From Mesoterricola silvestris (GTDB lineage: Bacteria; Acidobacteriota; Holophagae; Holophagales; Holophagaceae): a stretch of 64,000 nt of DNA. Position 1 is the stretch's first letter. The number at the start of each line of letters is the position of its first letter. The notes under the pieces were generated by a model that saw only the letters and a program-made list of their open reading frames with translations, made no database searches and was not told where the DNA came from. Below are positions 9,043-19,000 of this stretch, one piece after another. The position numbers and the translations under genes are program-made. The DNA is taken from contig NZ_AP027080.1 in NCBI RefSeq assembly GCF_030295405.1, positions 3,890,001 to 3,954,000 of the forward strand, written 5' to 3'.

Positions 9043-9129
9043 GGGGGATTCCTCTGCCTGAAAGCATAGTCCTCTGAGGGGCACATCCCTTTAAAAAACG
9101 GGGACTTCGACCTCGCCCGGTCGGCGCGG

Positions 9130-9145
9130 TTGAAAATAATTTCAA
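9130..9145. promoter_or_regulatory. AT-rich inverted repeat upstream of the cold-shock gene
   Basis: TTGAAA at 9130 and TTTCAA at 9140 form a perfect 6-bp inverted repeat around ATAA in an otherwise GC-rich genome. It lies in the divergent region between the small hypothetical gene and the csp gene. TTGAAA is also a fair -35 match for the csp direction, but I see only a weak -10 (ACGAAT). Confidence 0.3.
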
Positions 9146-9290
9146 AATCCCTCACGAATTTCTGGTTTTGCGATGGAAGTACGTCATCATGACTCTAGAG
9201 AATCCATACGTCGTGGGTAATCTACGCTGGGCCGGCCACTGTCTCGACTCGCACACAGCGCTTAAATTCGAGACAACTTCAGGATCTCCA

Positions 9291-9494
9291 ATGGCTCAAG
9301 GTACTGTTAAGTGGTTCAACGCTGAAAAGGGTTTCGGCTTCATCACCCCCGACGGCGGTGGCGCTGATCTGTTCGTCCATCACACCGCCATCCAGGGCTC
9401 GGGCTTCAAGACGCTGGACGAGAACCAGCGCGTGAGCTTCGAGAGCGGACAGGGCCAGAAGGGCCCCCAGGCGATCAACGTCACCAAGCTCTAG
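9291..9494 (+). CDS. Cold-shock domain protein (CspA family)
   Basis: A 67-residue protein with RNP1 'KGFGFI' and RNP2 'DLFVHH', the single-stranded nucleic-acid binding motifs of the OB-fold cold-shock domain. These proteins act as RNA chaperones. The ATG at 9291 is chosen because the family always starts close to 'GTVKWFN'; the frame is open further upstream but without family similarity. The 200-base AT-richer stretch before it (9,085-9,290) would give a long 5' leader, as is usual for csp genes whose leader controls stability and translation. A terminator follows directly. Confidence 0.93.
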   Translation: MAQGTVKWFNAEKGFGFITPDGGGADLFVHHTAIQGSGFKTLDENQRVSFESGQGQKGPQAINVTKL

Positions 9495-9513
9495 TCCGGC
9501 ATAGACCGGTTCC

Positions 9514-9547
9514 GGCCCGCCCCTGAAAAGGTGGCGGGCCTGTTTTA
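9514..9547 (+). terminator. Rho-independent terminator of the cold-shock gene
   Basis: Stem GGCCCGCC (9514-9521) pairs with GGCGGGCC (9533-9540), followed by TGTTTTA. It sits 20 bp after the csp stop and just ahead of the next gene's ribosome site. Confidence 0.8.
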
Positions 9548-9560
9548 TTCAGGAGTCCCC

Positions 9561-9725
9561 ATGGCCAGAGTGAACTACCAGCGCGACAAGCGGCTCAGGG
9601 ACCTGGACCGCCAGCGCAAGCAGGAAGAAAAGCGCGCCAAGAAACTCCAGAGGGACAAGTCCCCCACCCAGGACGAAGCCCAGGTCGCCGAAGAAGGTCA
9701 GGAAATAGCCCCGGTCGAGGAATAG
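9561..9725 (+). CDS. Small highly charged protein (54 aa)
   Basis: The ATG at 9561 has AGGAG eight bases upstream. The product is almost entirely Lys/Arg/Glu/Gln/Asp in its middle ('KRLRDLDRQRKQEEKRAKK') and predicted to be one long charged helix with an acidic tail. No catalytic motif is visible. Similar short charged proteins are common beside cold-shock genes in several phyla, but their function is not established. A strong terminator separates it from the next gene. Confidence 0.65.
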   Translation: MARVNYQRDKRLRDLDRQRKQEEKRAKKLQRDKSPTQDEAQVAEEGQEIAPVEE

Positions 9726-9743
9726 CCCCGCGACCGCCGCCGA

Positions 9744-9774
9744 AAGGGCCGCCCCCCCGGGGCGGCCCTTTTCA
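9744..9774. terminator. Bidirectional terminator
   Basis: AAGGGCCGCC (9744-9753) pairs perfectly with GGCGGCCCTT (9761-9770). T-rich sequence on the plus side and A-rich on the other serve the small charged gene and the convergent HEAT-serine hydrolase gene. Confidence 0.75.
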
Positions 9775-11475
9775 CAGGTCCCCCACCCGGTTCACCAGGC
9801 GCACCCAGAGGTCGGTGCCGGAGAGGGCGTTGGTGAGGATCACCAGGCCCGTGCCCCGGGCCGGGTCGAACTGGCTGAAGCAGCGGAAGCCGGTCTGGTT
9901 GGCGCCGGAGTGGTGGTAGATGGCGCCGCCCCGGGTGGCATTCACGGACCACCCCAGGCACCAGCCCACCCCCAGGCCCCGGGCGGCGCCGGGGCGCTCC
10001 ATGGGCTCCCGGGCGTCCAGCTTCACCTGGGCGGTGAGGGCGGCCTTGAGGGTCTCCGCCTTGAGGCCCCCCACGGCGGGGTCCAGGAAGGCCAGGAGGA
10101 ACCGGGCGTAGTCCTCCCCGGTGGTGTAGAGGGTGTAGGCGGCGTTGGCGTGCAGGTACCGGGAACGGGCCTTGAAGGACCCGTCCAGGCCGTGGCCCGC
10201 CGCGAGCCCGGCCTCCACGGCGGGGGTCCACGCGAAGCTGGAGTGGCCCATGCCCAGGGGCTTGAAGACCAGCCGCTCCGCGAGCAGTTCCAGGGGCTCG
10301 TCCGCGATGCGCTCCACCACCCGCTGCAGGAGGTACATCCCCTCCCCCGAATAGAGGAACCGGGACCCCGGCTGGAACGCCACCGCCACGGGCCCCTCCC
10401 GCTCCTCGCCATCCTTGCGCCAGTTGGGCAGGCCCGAGGTGTGGGAGAGGACGTGGCGCGCGGTGATGAGCCGGAACTCCGCCTGGGGCGGGTAGCCCTC
10501 CCCCGGAAGGTAGGCGCAGAGGGGCCGGTCCAGGTCCAGCACCCCCCGGTCCGCGAGCAGGAGCGCCAGGTACGCGAACACGGGCTTGGACATGGAGCAG
10601 GCCTCGAACACCGTGTCCCGGGCCACGGGCGTGCCCGCGAGGGCGTCGGCCACCCCGAAGGTCCCGGTCCACGCGATCTTCCGGTCCCGGATCACGGCGA
10701 TGGACACCCCGGGCACCTTCAGTTCCTTCATGAGGCGCGGGGTCAGCGTCCGGATCGTGTCGAGGGTGCCCCCGGGGGCGGCCCCCATGCGGTCCAGGGC
10801 CCAGGCCGCGGCCCAGCGCACGTCCTCGTCCGGGTCCGCCAGGGCCTCCCGCAGGGCGGGGGCCCCCGCGCCGGCCGCGCCCAGGGCGAAGGCCGCCCCC
10901 TGGCGTTCGGCCCCCTCCGCCGCCCCCAGGGCCTTCACGAGGCCCGGCGCCGCGGGCGCCGCCGCGGAGCCCAGGCGCCCCAGGGCCGTGGCGGCCCCCT
11001 TGCGGGCCGCGGCCTCCTTGGCCTCCAGGGCCCGGGCCAGGACCGGCACGGCCCCGGGCCCCAGACAGCCCAGGGCCGCCGCAGCCTGGCCCTGCACGAA
11101 GACATCGGGATCCGCCAGGACCTCCGCCAGCGCCGGGGCCGCCGGCGCCGCACCGGGCCCCAGGGCCCCCAGGGCCTGGGCGGCCCGCTCCCGCACCCGG
11201 GCTTCCGGATCCTTCAGGGCCCGGACCAGGGCGGGCACCGCGGCGTCGGCCGCCGGTCCCAGCCTCCCCAGCACCCGGGCCGCGGCCTCCCGGCCCGGGG
11301 CGTCGCCGGTCTCCAGCACCCGGAGAGCCTCGGGCAGGGCCCCGGCCCCCTGGGCGGCCAGGGCCACGACGGCCTTCCACCGCGCGGCCGGATCCGGGTC
11401 CGAGAGCCCCCCGGCCTGGGCCGAAGCCGGGAGGCAAAGGAGGAGACCGGCCACGGAAAGGGGGGGAATCCGCAT
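9772..11475 (-). CDS. Exported HEAT-repeat / beta-lactamase-fold serine hydrolase fusion
   Basis: The 567-residue protein starts with a Sec signal peptide (cut near Ala21, 'ASAQAGG'). Residues about 28-235 are repeated Ala/Leu-rich HEAT units ('AAAALGCLGPGAVPVLARAL' type). The rest is a class C beta-lactamase/DD-peptidase/esterase fold: nucleophile motif SMSK (Ser294, Lys297), YSG (375-377) where the family usually has Y-x-N, and HSG near residue 515 replacing KTG. Such enzymes act on peptidoglycan peptides, D-amino peptides or small esters in the periplasm. The HEAT domain is a likely protein-binding scaffold; the pairing is unusual. It is divergent from a FadL-type porin gene. Confidence 0.85.
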   Translation of the reverse strand: MRIPPLSVAGLLLCLPASAQAGGLSDPDPAARWKAVVALAAQGAGALPEALRVLETGDAPGREAAARVLGRLGPAADAAVPALVRALKDPEARVRERAAQALGALGPGAAPAAPALAEVLADPDVFVQGQAAAALGCLGPGAVPVLARALEAKEAAARKGAATALGRLGSAAAPAAPGLVKALGAAEGAERQGAAFALGAAGAGAPALREALADPDEDVRWAAAWALDRMGAAPGGTLDTIRTLTPRLMKELKVPGVSIAVIRDRKIAWTGTFGVADALAGTPVARDTVFEACSMSKPVFAYLALLLADRGVLDLDRPLCAYLPGEGYPPQAEFRLITARHVLSHTSGLPNWRKDGEEREGPVAVAFQPGSRFLYSGEGMYLLQRVVERIADEPLELLAERLVFKPLGMGHSSFAWTPAVEAGLAAGHGLDGSFKARSRYLHANAAYTLYTTGEDYARFLLAFLDPAVGGLKAETLKAALTAQVKLDAREPMERPGAARGLGVGWCLGWSVNATRGGAIYHHSGANQTGFRCFSQFDPARGTGLVILTNALSGTDLWVRLVNRVGDL

Positions 11476-11583
11476 GATTTGCTCCTGGGAGTGCGGCCAG
11501 TTTACCTGCCCGCCAGGATTTCAGTTCGTGTCCTGACGGGTTCCTTTGGTATTCTGATCCCTTGTTGGAAAAATGAGGATCTT

Positions 11584-12909
11584 ATGCAAACGCCCCTGCG
11601 CCGCCCCCTGACCTGTTCCGCCCTGACCCTCCTGCTCGCCCCCGCCGCCCTGGCCTCGGGCTTCCAGCTGCGGGAACAGAGCCCCAGCGCCCAGGGCAAT
11701 TCCTTCGCCGGCATCTCCGCCGGGGGCACCGACATCGGATCCATGTTCTTCAACCCCGCCACCCTGACGCTCTTCCAGGGCAACGAATTCGTGGCCGGGG
11801 CCAGCCTCGTCCAGCCCTCCGCCAAGCTCGAGGGGGGCAGCGCCTCCCGGGCCACGGCCCTGGGGGGCGGCGCCATCACCGGCACCTCCGGGGGCGACGC
11901 CGGCCGCAGCGCGCCCCTGCCGGTGCTCTACGGCCTCTGGAGCCTCAGCCCCGACCTCAAGCTGGGCTTCTCCCTGAACAGCCCCTTCGGCCTCACCAGC
12001 GAGTACGGCGCCGACTGGATCGGGCGCTACCACGCCATGAAGTCCACCATGAAGGTGGCCGAGCTCGCCGCCAGCGTGGCCTGGCGCCTGAACCCCCAAT
12101 GGACCGTGGCCGCGTCGGTGGTGGCCCGGCACGTGGACGCCACCCTCAGCAACGCGGTGGATTTCGGCGCCGTGGGCGCGGCCTACCGCATCCCCGGCTA
12201 CGTGCCCGGGGCCCGGGACGGCGCCGCCACGGTGCGGGGCACCCAGTGGCGCCCCGGCTACAAGGTGGGCCTCCTCTTCCAGCCCGCCGCCGGCGTGCGC
12301 ATCGGCGCCGCCTACCACTCCGCCATCGATTTCAAGCTCAAGGGGGACGTCACCTACCAGGGCGTCCCGGCGGCCCTGGCCGCGGGCTTCCGCGACTGCG
12401 ACGCGACGCCCATGGCCAACCAGCCCGGCACGGCCTCCCTGGGCGCGGCCTGGGACGCCACCCCCACCCTCACCCTCCAGGCCGAGGCGGCCCGCACCTT
12501 CTGGTCCCACTTCAAGGAGATCCGCATCGCCTTCGCCTCCGGCCAGGCCGATTCGGTCACGCCCGAACACTGGAAGGACACCTGGTTCCTGGCCCTGGGC
12601 CTCACCTGGCGCCCCGGCGGGGCCTGGACCCTGCGCACCGGCGCGGCCCTGGACCAGACCGCCACCACCGACACCTACCGCACGCCCCGCATCCCCGACG
12701 CCGAGCGCATCTGGGCCTCTGTGGGCGCCGGCTACGCCGTCACCCGGGCCTTCTCCGTGGACCTGGGCTGGAGCCGCCTCTTCGTGAAGAACGCCAACCT
12801 CGGCCTCAACGCCACCCCCGGCGGCCCCGACTTCTTCCGGGGCACCATCAACGGCACCTTCCACAACCGGGTGGATATCCTCGCCCTGCAGGGGCGCCTG
12901 AAGTTCTGA
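11584..12909 (+). CDS. FadL/TodX-type outer-membrane transport protein
   Basis: The 441-residue protein has a signal peptide ending 'LAPAALASG', directly followed by the FadL N-terminal hatch motif 'FQLREQSPSAQGNSFAG' and 'NPATLTLF', the classical OMPP1/FadL/TodX start. The C-terminus ends in a beta strand with terminal Phe ('LQGRLKF'), the BAM recognition signal. The family passes long-chain fatty acids or hydrophobic compounds laterally through the barrel. The ATG at 11584 has GAGGA at ideal spacing. Its stop directly abuts the stop of the convergent panE gene. Confidence 0.92.
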   Translation: MQTPLRRPLTCSALTLLLAPAALASGFQLREQSPSAQGNSFAGISAGGTDIGSMFFNPATLTLFQGNEFVAGASLVQPSAKLEGGSASRATALGGGAITGTSGGDAGRSAPLPVLYGLWSLSPDLKLGFSLNSPFGLTSEYGADWIGRYHAMKSTMKVAELAASVAWRLNPQWTVAASVVARHVDATLSNAVDFGAVGAAYRIPGYVPGARDGAATVRGTQWRPGYKVGLLFQPAAGVRIGAAYHSAIDFKLKGDVTYQGVPAALAAGFRDCDATPMANQPGTASLGAAWDATPTLTLQAEAARTFWSHFKEIRIAFASGQADSVTPEHWKDTWFLALGLTWRPGGAWTLRTGAALDQTATTDTYRTPRIPDAERIWASVGAGYAVTRAFSVDLGWSRLFVKNANLGLNATPGGPDFFRGTINGTFHNRVDILALQGRLKF

Positions 12910-13824
12910 TCAGCCCCGGGCCCGCCGGGCCCCGTAGGTGCGCAGGCTGGCGTCCACCATCGCCAGCATGGGCAGGGGCCCCGCGCCGCGGCGCAGGAGA
13001 TCGCCGATGAGGTGGTCCCCCTCGATGCGGCCGCCGCTTTCCAGGTCGCGGAACATCGAGGAGGTCATGGGCGAGCCCGGCTCCGTGAGGATGGCCCGGG
13101 TCTTCTCCAGGCTCTGGGCCCGGGGGGCGTGGCCGTGGGCCGCCGCCACCGAGGCGCATTCCTCCATGAGGGCCACCGCCAGGCCCTGGTTGCCCGCGGC
13201 CACGATATCGCCCACCGAGCCCCGCAGGAGGCAGGTGATGCCGGCGGCGGAGGCGATGAACACCCACTTCTCCCACAGCTCCTGGACGATGTCCCCGCTG
13301 AGGCGGCCGTCGAAGCCCGCCCCGCAGAGCTGGGCCTCCAGGGCCCGGATCCGGGGTGTCGCCTCGCCAGTCCGCTCGCCGAACACCAGGCCGTGGAGCC
13401 GGTTGAAATGCACCACGGCGCCCTGGGCGTCCAGGGCCGAGGAGATGAAGCAGGACCCGCCCAGCACCCTCCCCGCCCCGAAGCGCCGGTCCAGCGCGTC
13501 GAAGTGGGCCATGCCGTTGAGCAGCGGCAGCACCATCGTGTCCGGCCCCACCGCGGGGGCGAAGGCCTCCACCGCGTCCTCCAGGTCGTAGGCCTTGCAG
13601 CTGAGGAGCACCGCGTCGAAGGGCTCCCGCGGCTCCCCGGCCAGGACCGTGGGCGGGGCGGCGAGGTGCAGGTCCCCGAAGGGGCTGCGCACCACCAGGC
13701 CCGTTTCCGCCAGCTTCCGGGCCCGCGCCGGGCGCACCAGGAAGGTCACGTCCCGCCCCGCCTCCAGGAGCCGCCCCCCGAAGTACCCCCCGATGCCGCC
13801 CGCGCCCACCATCAGAATCCGCAT
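12910..13824 (-). CDS. panE: 2-dehydropantoate 2-reductase (ketopantoate reductase)
   Basis: A 304-residue protein starting 'MRILMVGAGGIGGYFGG', the NADP-binding Rossmann loop of ApbA/PanE, with the catalytic-lysine motif 'SCKAYD' and the C-terminal helical domain with 'ELWEKWVFIASAAGI'. PanE reduces ketopantoate to pantoate for CoA biosynthesis. The start at 13824 is set by the Rossmann strand; the longer open frame upstream has no family support. It is divergent from the M14 peptidase gene across 67 bp containing a perfect palindrome. Confidence 0.9.
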   Translation of the reverse strand: MRILMVGAGGIGGYFGGRLLEAGRDVTFLVRPARARKLAETGLVVRSPFGDLHLAAPPTVLAGEPREPFDAVLLSCKAYDLEDAVEAFAPAVGPDTMVLPLLNGMAHFDALDRRFGAGRVLGGSCFISSALDAQGAVVHFNRLHGLVFGERTGEATPRIRALEAQLCGAGFDGRLSGDIVQELWEKWVFIASAAGITCLLRGSVGDIVAAGNQGLAVALMEECASVAAAHGHAPRAQSLEKTRAILTEPGSPMTSSMFRDLESGGRIEGDHLIGDLLRRGAGPLPMLAMVDASLRTYGARRARG

Positions 13825-13858
13825 TCCCGTGCTCCTCGGACCCAGGATACGACGTAAC

Positions 13859-13872
13859 CTGGAAGCTTCCAG
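13859..13872. promoter_or_regulatory. Perfect 14-bp palindrome in a divergent promoter region
   Basis: CTGGAAGCTTCCAG is perfectly self-complementary and lies between the divergent starts of panE (13824) and the M14 peptidase (13892). It could be an operator for either gene; no regulator can be named. Confidence 0.35.
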
Positions 13873-13891
13873 TCTTTCGATGGAGGCACCC

Positions 13892-15670
13892 ATGCGGTTC
13901 GGCACACTGGCCCCGGCCCTGCTCAGCGCGGCCCTGTGCGCGGGAAGCCCGCCCCCCACCCGCTTCGAGCGCTCCGGGGGCCTGGAGACGCCCCGGCTGG
14001 AGGAGACCGTGGCGGAGTGCCGGGCCCTGGCCAAGGCCTCCCCCTGGATCCGGGTGGGCACCTTCGGCCGCAGCCCCCAGGGCCGCGCCCTGCCCCTGGT
14101 GATCGTGGACCGGGACCGGGCCTTCGACCCCGCCCGGGCCCGGGCCAAGGGCAAGCTGGTGGTGATGATCCAGGCCTGCATCCACGCCGGCGAATCCGAC
14201 GGCAAGGACGCGGGCTTGCGCCTGCTGAAGGAGCTGTGCGTGGACCGGGCCCACCCGGAGCTCCTGGACCGCCTCGTCGTCCTGTTCCTGCCGGTGTTCA
14301 ACGTGGACGGCCACGAGCGCTTCGGCCCCCACAACCGCATCAACCAGAACGGCCCCCGGGAGATGGGCTGGCGCAGCAGCGCGGCGGGCCTGAACCTCAA
14401 CCGGGACTACCTCAAGGCCGACACCCCGGAGATGCGCGCCTGGCTCAAGCTCCACCAGGCCTGGCTCCCGGACGTCTTCCTGGATTGCCACGCCACCGAC
14501 GGCGCCGACTACCAGTACCCCCTCACCATCGCCCGGGAGGCGGGCCCCGGGGACACCTGGTTCCTGGAGGCGGGCCTGGGGTCCTGGATCCGGGACAGCT
14601 TCCTCCCCGGGCTCCGGTCCCGCCTGGAGGCCGACGGCCTTCCCACCACCGAGTACATCGTCTTCCGCACCTGGCACGACCCCCGCAGCGGCCTCGTCAT
14701 CGGCCCCTCCGGCCCCCGCTACTCCCAGGGCTACCAGTCCGCCCAGAACCGCCTGGGCCTGCTCCTGGAGACCCACATGCTCAAGCCCTACCCCGTGCGG
14801 GTGGAGGCCACCCGCGCCGCGCTGCTGCGCACCTGCGAGATCGTGGCCCGGGAGCGGGACACCGTGGCCCGCCTCAACCGCCAGGCCGACGCCTTCACGG
14901 CCAGCCCCGCCTTCCGCACCGCCCCCATGCCCCTGGGCTTCCGGGACGACGGCACCTCCGAATCCATCCCCTTCAAGGGCGTCGCCTACCAGAGGACCAC
15001 CAGCGACCTCACCGGCGGCGACTGGTTCACCTACGACCCCTCCCGCCCCCAGACCTTCCAGATCCCCCGCTTCGGCCACCTGAAGGTCACCGCCTCGGCC
15101 CGGGTGCCCGAAGCCTACCTCGTCCCCCCCGAATGGACCGAGGTCATCGCCCGCATCGAGGCCCAGGGCATCCCCCACCACCGCCTGGCCAAGCCCGCGA
15201 CCCTCCCCGTCTCCGGCTGGCGCTTCCGGGACCCCGTCTTCCGCCGCACCCCCACCGAAGGCCGCCAGCGGGTGGAAACCGTCGTCCAGGAGGAATTCAC
15301 CGCCACCCGCGATTTCCCCGCCGGCACCGTCGTCATCCCCACCTCCACCCGCCTGGCCCGCATCCTCGTCCACCTCCTGGAGCCCGCCTCCGAGGACAGC
15401 CTCCTGCGCTGGGGCTTCTTCAACACCATCTTCGAGCAGAAGGAATACGGCGAAAGCTACGTCCTGGAGCCCCTCGCCCGCCAGATGCTCGCCGCCGACC
15501 CCGCCCTGAAAGCCGCCTACGAAAAGCGCAAGGCCGACGACAAGACCTTCGCCGCCGACCCCGACGCCCAGCTCAACTGGTTCTACCAGCGCTCCCCCTG
15601 GGGGGACCCGACGCTGGGAGTCTATCCCGTGGGCCGGATCTTCGACGCCGAGGTCGCAGCCAGGTTGTGA
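13892..15670 (+). CDS. M14-family zinc carboxypeptidase, exported
   Basis: The 592-residue protein has a short signal peptide and the M14 zinc site: HAGE (His98, Glu101) and His200 in 'LDCHATDG', with the substrate-binding 'LNLNRDYLK' (167-175). M14 enzymes remove C-terminal residues from peptides or cleave amide bonds in cell-wall peptides. A long C-terminal region (about 330 residues) beyond the catalytic domain has no motif I can name. The start at 13892 is preceded by GGAGG at 5 bp; an in-frame ATG at 13880 is less well placed. Confidence 0.85.
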   Translation: MRFGTLAPALLSAALCAGSPPPTRFERSGGLETPRLEETVAECRALAKASPWIRVGTFGRSPQGRALPLVIVDRDRAFDPARARAKGKLVVMIQACIHAGESDGKDAGLRLLKELCVDRAHPELLDRLVVLFLPVFNVDGHERFGPHNRINQNGPREMGWRSSAAGLNLNRDYLKADTPEMRAWLKLHQAWLPDVFLDCHATDGADYQYPLTIAREAGPGDTWFLEAGLGSWIRDSFLPGLRSRLEADGLPTTEYIVFRTWHDPRSGLVIGPSGPRYSQGYQSAQNRLGLLLETHMLKPYPVRVEATRAALLRTCEIVARERDTVARLNRQADAFTASPAFRTAPMPLGFRDDGTSESIPFKGVAYQRTTSDLTGGDWFTYDPSRPQTFQIPRFGHLKVTASARVPEAYLVPPEWTEVIARIEAQGIPHHRLAKPATLPVSGWRFRDPVFRRTPTEGRQRVETVVQEEFTATRDFPAGTVVIPTSTRLARILVHLLEPASEDSLLRWGFFNTIFEQKEYGESYVLEPLARQMLAADPALKAAYEKRKADDKTFAADPDAQLNWFYQRSPWGDPTLGVYPVGRIFDAEVAARL

Positions 15671-16044
15671 TCGACCCTGCCGGGCAATCCCTCCGGGGGC
15701 CTCAAGCCGTTTGGGGAGGTTCCCGAGGGAGGCGCCGACCCATAGGGGTCCCAAACCCTCGCCCCGACCCACCGGTAGCGCGAGCAGCATTACTGCCGCC
15801 CGCGCTTGCCGTGGCCCACGGGGAATCAGGTTTCGAAAACATGAGTGGCCCCAGGCCCGAAGGTTCCACCCATCCGATGCCCGGATACGGCTAGCGCTCG
15901 CAGGCATGCTGCCTGCGAGCGCCACGGTGGGTCGGAGCCCCGGGACGGAACCCCGGTGGGTCGGAGCGGTGGACAGGAACGGAATCCACCCCCCCCGCGG
16001 CCCCCGGCGGGGACCGCTGGAACGGGCCGAAATGCCCGTCCTGC
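15671..16044. other. 374-bp non-coding stretch with inverted and direct repeats
   Basis: No gene is supported here. Two direct copies of CGGTGGGTCGGAGC occur near 15924 and 15953, and an inverted counterpart (CGACCCACCG) lies near 15764. Between them is the hairpin listed separately. This arrangement resembles REP-like palindromic intergenic elements. Confidence 0.5.
15894..15922. repeat. 13-bp stem hairpin, REP-like element core
   Basis: GCGCTCGCAGGCA and its exact complement are separated by TGC only. No T-run follows, so it is not a standard terminator. Flanking CGGTGGGTCGG repeats on both sides suggest a mobile or dispersed palindromic element. Confidence 0.6.
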
Positions 16045-19000
16045 CTACTTGTTGTATACGTGGTACCCGAGCCTGAAGGAATCCGTCTCGGTGGAGTTTT
16101 CAACCTCGGCCATGGTCTTCTGGATCCATTCGGCGGCGGTGTAGACGGGGTTCCCCGCCAGGACCGAGGGCACGCGGTAGAAGCTCTTGTCCGCCCCGGG
16201 ATTGGCGGCGCCCCAGCTCAGGTCGCCGATGGCGTCGATCCGGGCGTCCCAGGAGGCCGAGGTGGCCGTGGGGACGGTGGTGATGTAGACGGCGTCGTTT
16301 CCGTTGAAGTTGATCACGGTGCTGTTGGCGATGGCCGCGGCGCCGTTGGTGAGGTGGGCGGCGTCGGGGAGGGGCGGGGTGGAGGCGGTGGCGCTCTTGA
16401 AGAGGAGGCTGGCGCCGGGGGCGATCGTGCCGGGAATGGGCATGGTCTTGAAGGTGTTGCTGGTGTTGGGGTTGGTCCAGAGGCCCAGGTGGAGGGGGGT
16501 GACGGCGGCGTCGTAGGTGCCGGTGCCGACGTTGGTGACCTCGATCCACTTGTTGTAGCTCGTGCCTTCGTAGTACTGGCTGATGATCAGGGAGGGCACC
16601 CCCGTGGGGCCCGCGGGGTCGACGGTGAGGGTGAAGGTCGCCGTGGTGCTGGCGCCGTCGCCGTCGGTGGCGGTGAGGGTGACGGTGGCCGTTCCGGTGA
16701 GGCCGGCGGCGGGGATCAGGGCCAGGCTGCAGGTGCCGGAGGCGTTCACCACCGCCAGCGCGGAGGGCAGCAGGACCGTGTTGTCGGCCGTGGCGGTCAC
16801 CGCGAGGCTGCCGGGGGCGGTGGTGTCGTCGGCCACCGTGAAGGAGACCGTGACGGGGTTGCCGGCGGTGGTGGTCTGGTTGGCGACGCCGGAGAAGGTG
16901 GGCGCCTCGTTGGGGCCCTTCACCTTGATGACGCGGGTGATGGTGTTGCTGGCGCCCAGGCTGTCCTGGACCGTGAAGGAGGCCGAGAAGGAGCCTCCCA
17001 GGGAATAGGTGTGGCTCGCGGTCATGCCGGTGGAGACGGGGGTCCCGTCGCCGAAGTTCCAGGTGGCCGAAGCGAGGGTGGTGCCCTCGGGCGAAGCGGA
17101 GGAGGGCGTGGCGGCCCCCGCGAAGGTCACGGTGTCATTGACGTTGATCTGGGTGTCCCAGCTGGGCTCGACCATGTGGACGTTGGGGCCGGAAGCCTGC
17201 TCGAAGGGGGCGCGCCAGCCGCGCACCTCCACCGTGGCCTTCCAGGCGGGGATGTCCAGCCCGGGGGCCATGGCCTGGAGGTTGGGGAAGAAATCCAGGC
17301 CGGTGAGGGCCTCGATGCGGGCGACGGAGGTCACGTAGCGGGTGAGGGTGGCCGGCGCGTTGATCTGGCCCCAGGCGTTGGGCAGGATCAGGGCCAGGGC
17401 CTTGGGGTGGCCCGGGGTGGGCTCGGACACCACGATCTTGTAGCAGGCGGTGGGAATGGCGATCTTCAGGTCCGGCTGGACCCGGGACGTCCACCACGCG
17501 GGGCTGGGGGGGAAGTAGGAGCCGGTGTAGACCCACACCCGGCCCATGTACGAGGTGACGCCGTCGGTGTCGCCGCCCTGGGAGCCGCCGATGGTCTCCT
17601 CCAGCCGCTGCCAGAGCTGCTGGTTGAACTGGGAGATCTGGGGCACGAGGTTGCTCATGATGGTGGCGTCGTCGCCGGCCACCGGGGAGTAGCGGTAGGA
17701 CACGTCGGCCCGGGGCACCTGGTGGCCGCGGTCGTAGCTGTCCGGGGAGCCCGCGCCGCCCGTGTAGATGCCGGTGTAGTCGTCCTTGCCCACCTGGGGC
17801 GCCGCCAGGCGCAGATCGGCGGTGTAGTCCTTGGTGGAGTTGGCGTAGGGCTTGTGGACCGGGAAGTTCAGGTACGAGGTCCAGACGGGGTTCTTCAGGG
17901 ATTCGTCGTAGCCCAGGCGGAAGGCGCCGTTGGGGTACTTCTCCGCGTCCACGTGCAGGGAGGGCAGCACGGTGATGGGCCGCGCGGGCACGGGGACGGG
18001 GTCGCCGGCGTAGACGGGGCTGGGCACCGCGGCCACGGCGAAGGCGTTGGCGCTCTCCACCTGGAAGGTGCCGTCGCCGACCACCACCGAATAGGCGTCC
18101 CCGTTGGTGGGGAACTCGGTGGAGGCCACCGTGTAGGAGGCGCCGTCGGCGCCGCTGATGGGCGTGCCGTTGAGCCTCCAGGAATAGGTGAGGGGCCCGC
18201 CGTGGTTCGCCGCCGCGGTGACGGTGAAGGTCACGCCGTCGGGGGGCAGGACGGTCCGGCTCTGGGGCTGGGTGAGGAGGGTCGGCGGGGCGTGGACGGC
18301 CACGGCCGCGGCCTGGCTCACGGTGGAGGTCGCCGTTCCGTTCAGGGTGCAGGTGGCGACGGCGTCATAGCTCCCCCCGTCGGCGACGGTGACGGCCGCG
18401 AGGGCGAATTCCGGGGAGGTGGCCCCGGCGATGGGCTGGCCATCCTTGCGCCACTGGAGCGTGACGGAGCCCTGCCCGGCGGAGGCCGCGGCGCTGAGCG
18501 CCAGGGGCGCGCCCAGGTCCACGGTCTGGGAGACGGGCTGGACCGTGAAGACCGGAGGCACGTTCACCTGCAGGAGGGCCGCCGCGGAGGTGGCGGTGGT
18601 GACGGTGCCGTTGAGGGTGTTGGTGACCACGGCGTCATAGCTGCCGGCGTCGGCCCCCGTCACGGAAGGCAGGCTCAGGGCGGCGGAGGTGGCGCCGGCC
18701 AGGGCCGCGCCCCCCCTGCGCCACTGGTAGCCCAGGGTGCCGTTGCCGGTGGCCTTCACCGCGAAGGAGGCGGCCCCGCCCTGCACCACCGTGAGGCCCG
18801 CGGGCTGGGAGGTGATGACCGGGGGGACGTTGATGGCCAGGGTGGCGGGGTGGCTGTGGACCCAGCCCGTGGGATTGCTCACGATCACCGTGTAGACCCC
18901 CGCGCTGGCGGCCGTGGTGGCCGGCAGGGTCAGGGTGGCCGAATCTCCGCCCACCCGGTGGAGCCCCTTCAGCCACTGGTAGTGGAAGCGGCTGGGCTTG

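Noticed and set aside
11476-11583. Possible -10 (TATTCT) ahead of the FadL gene
   Set aside because: No acceptable -35 lies at 16-18 bp, so I did not list a promoter.
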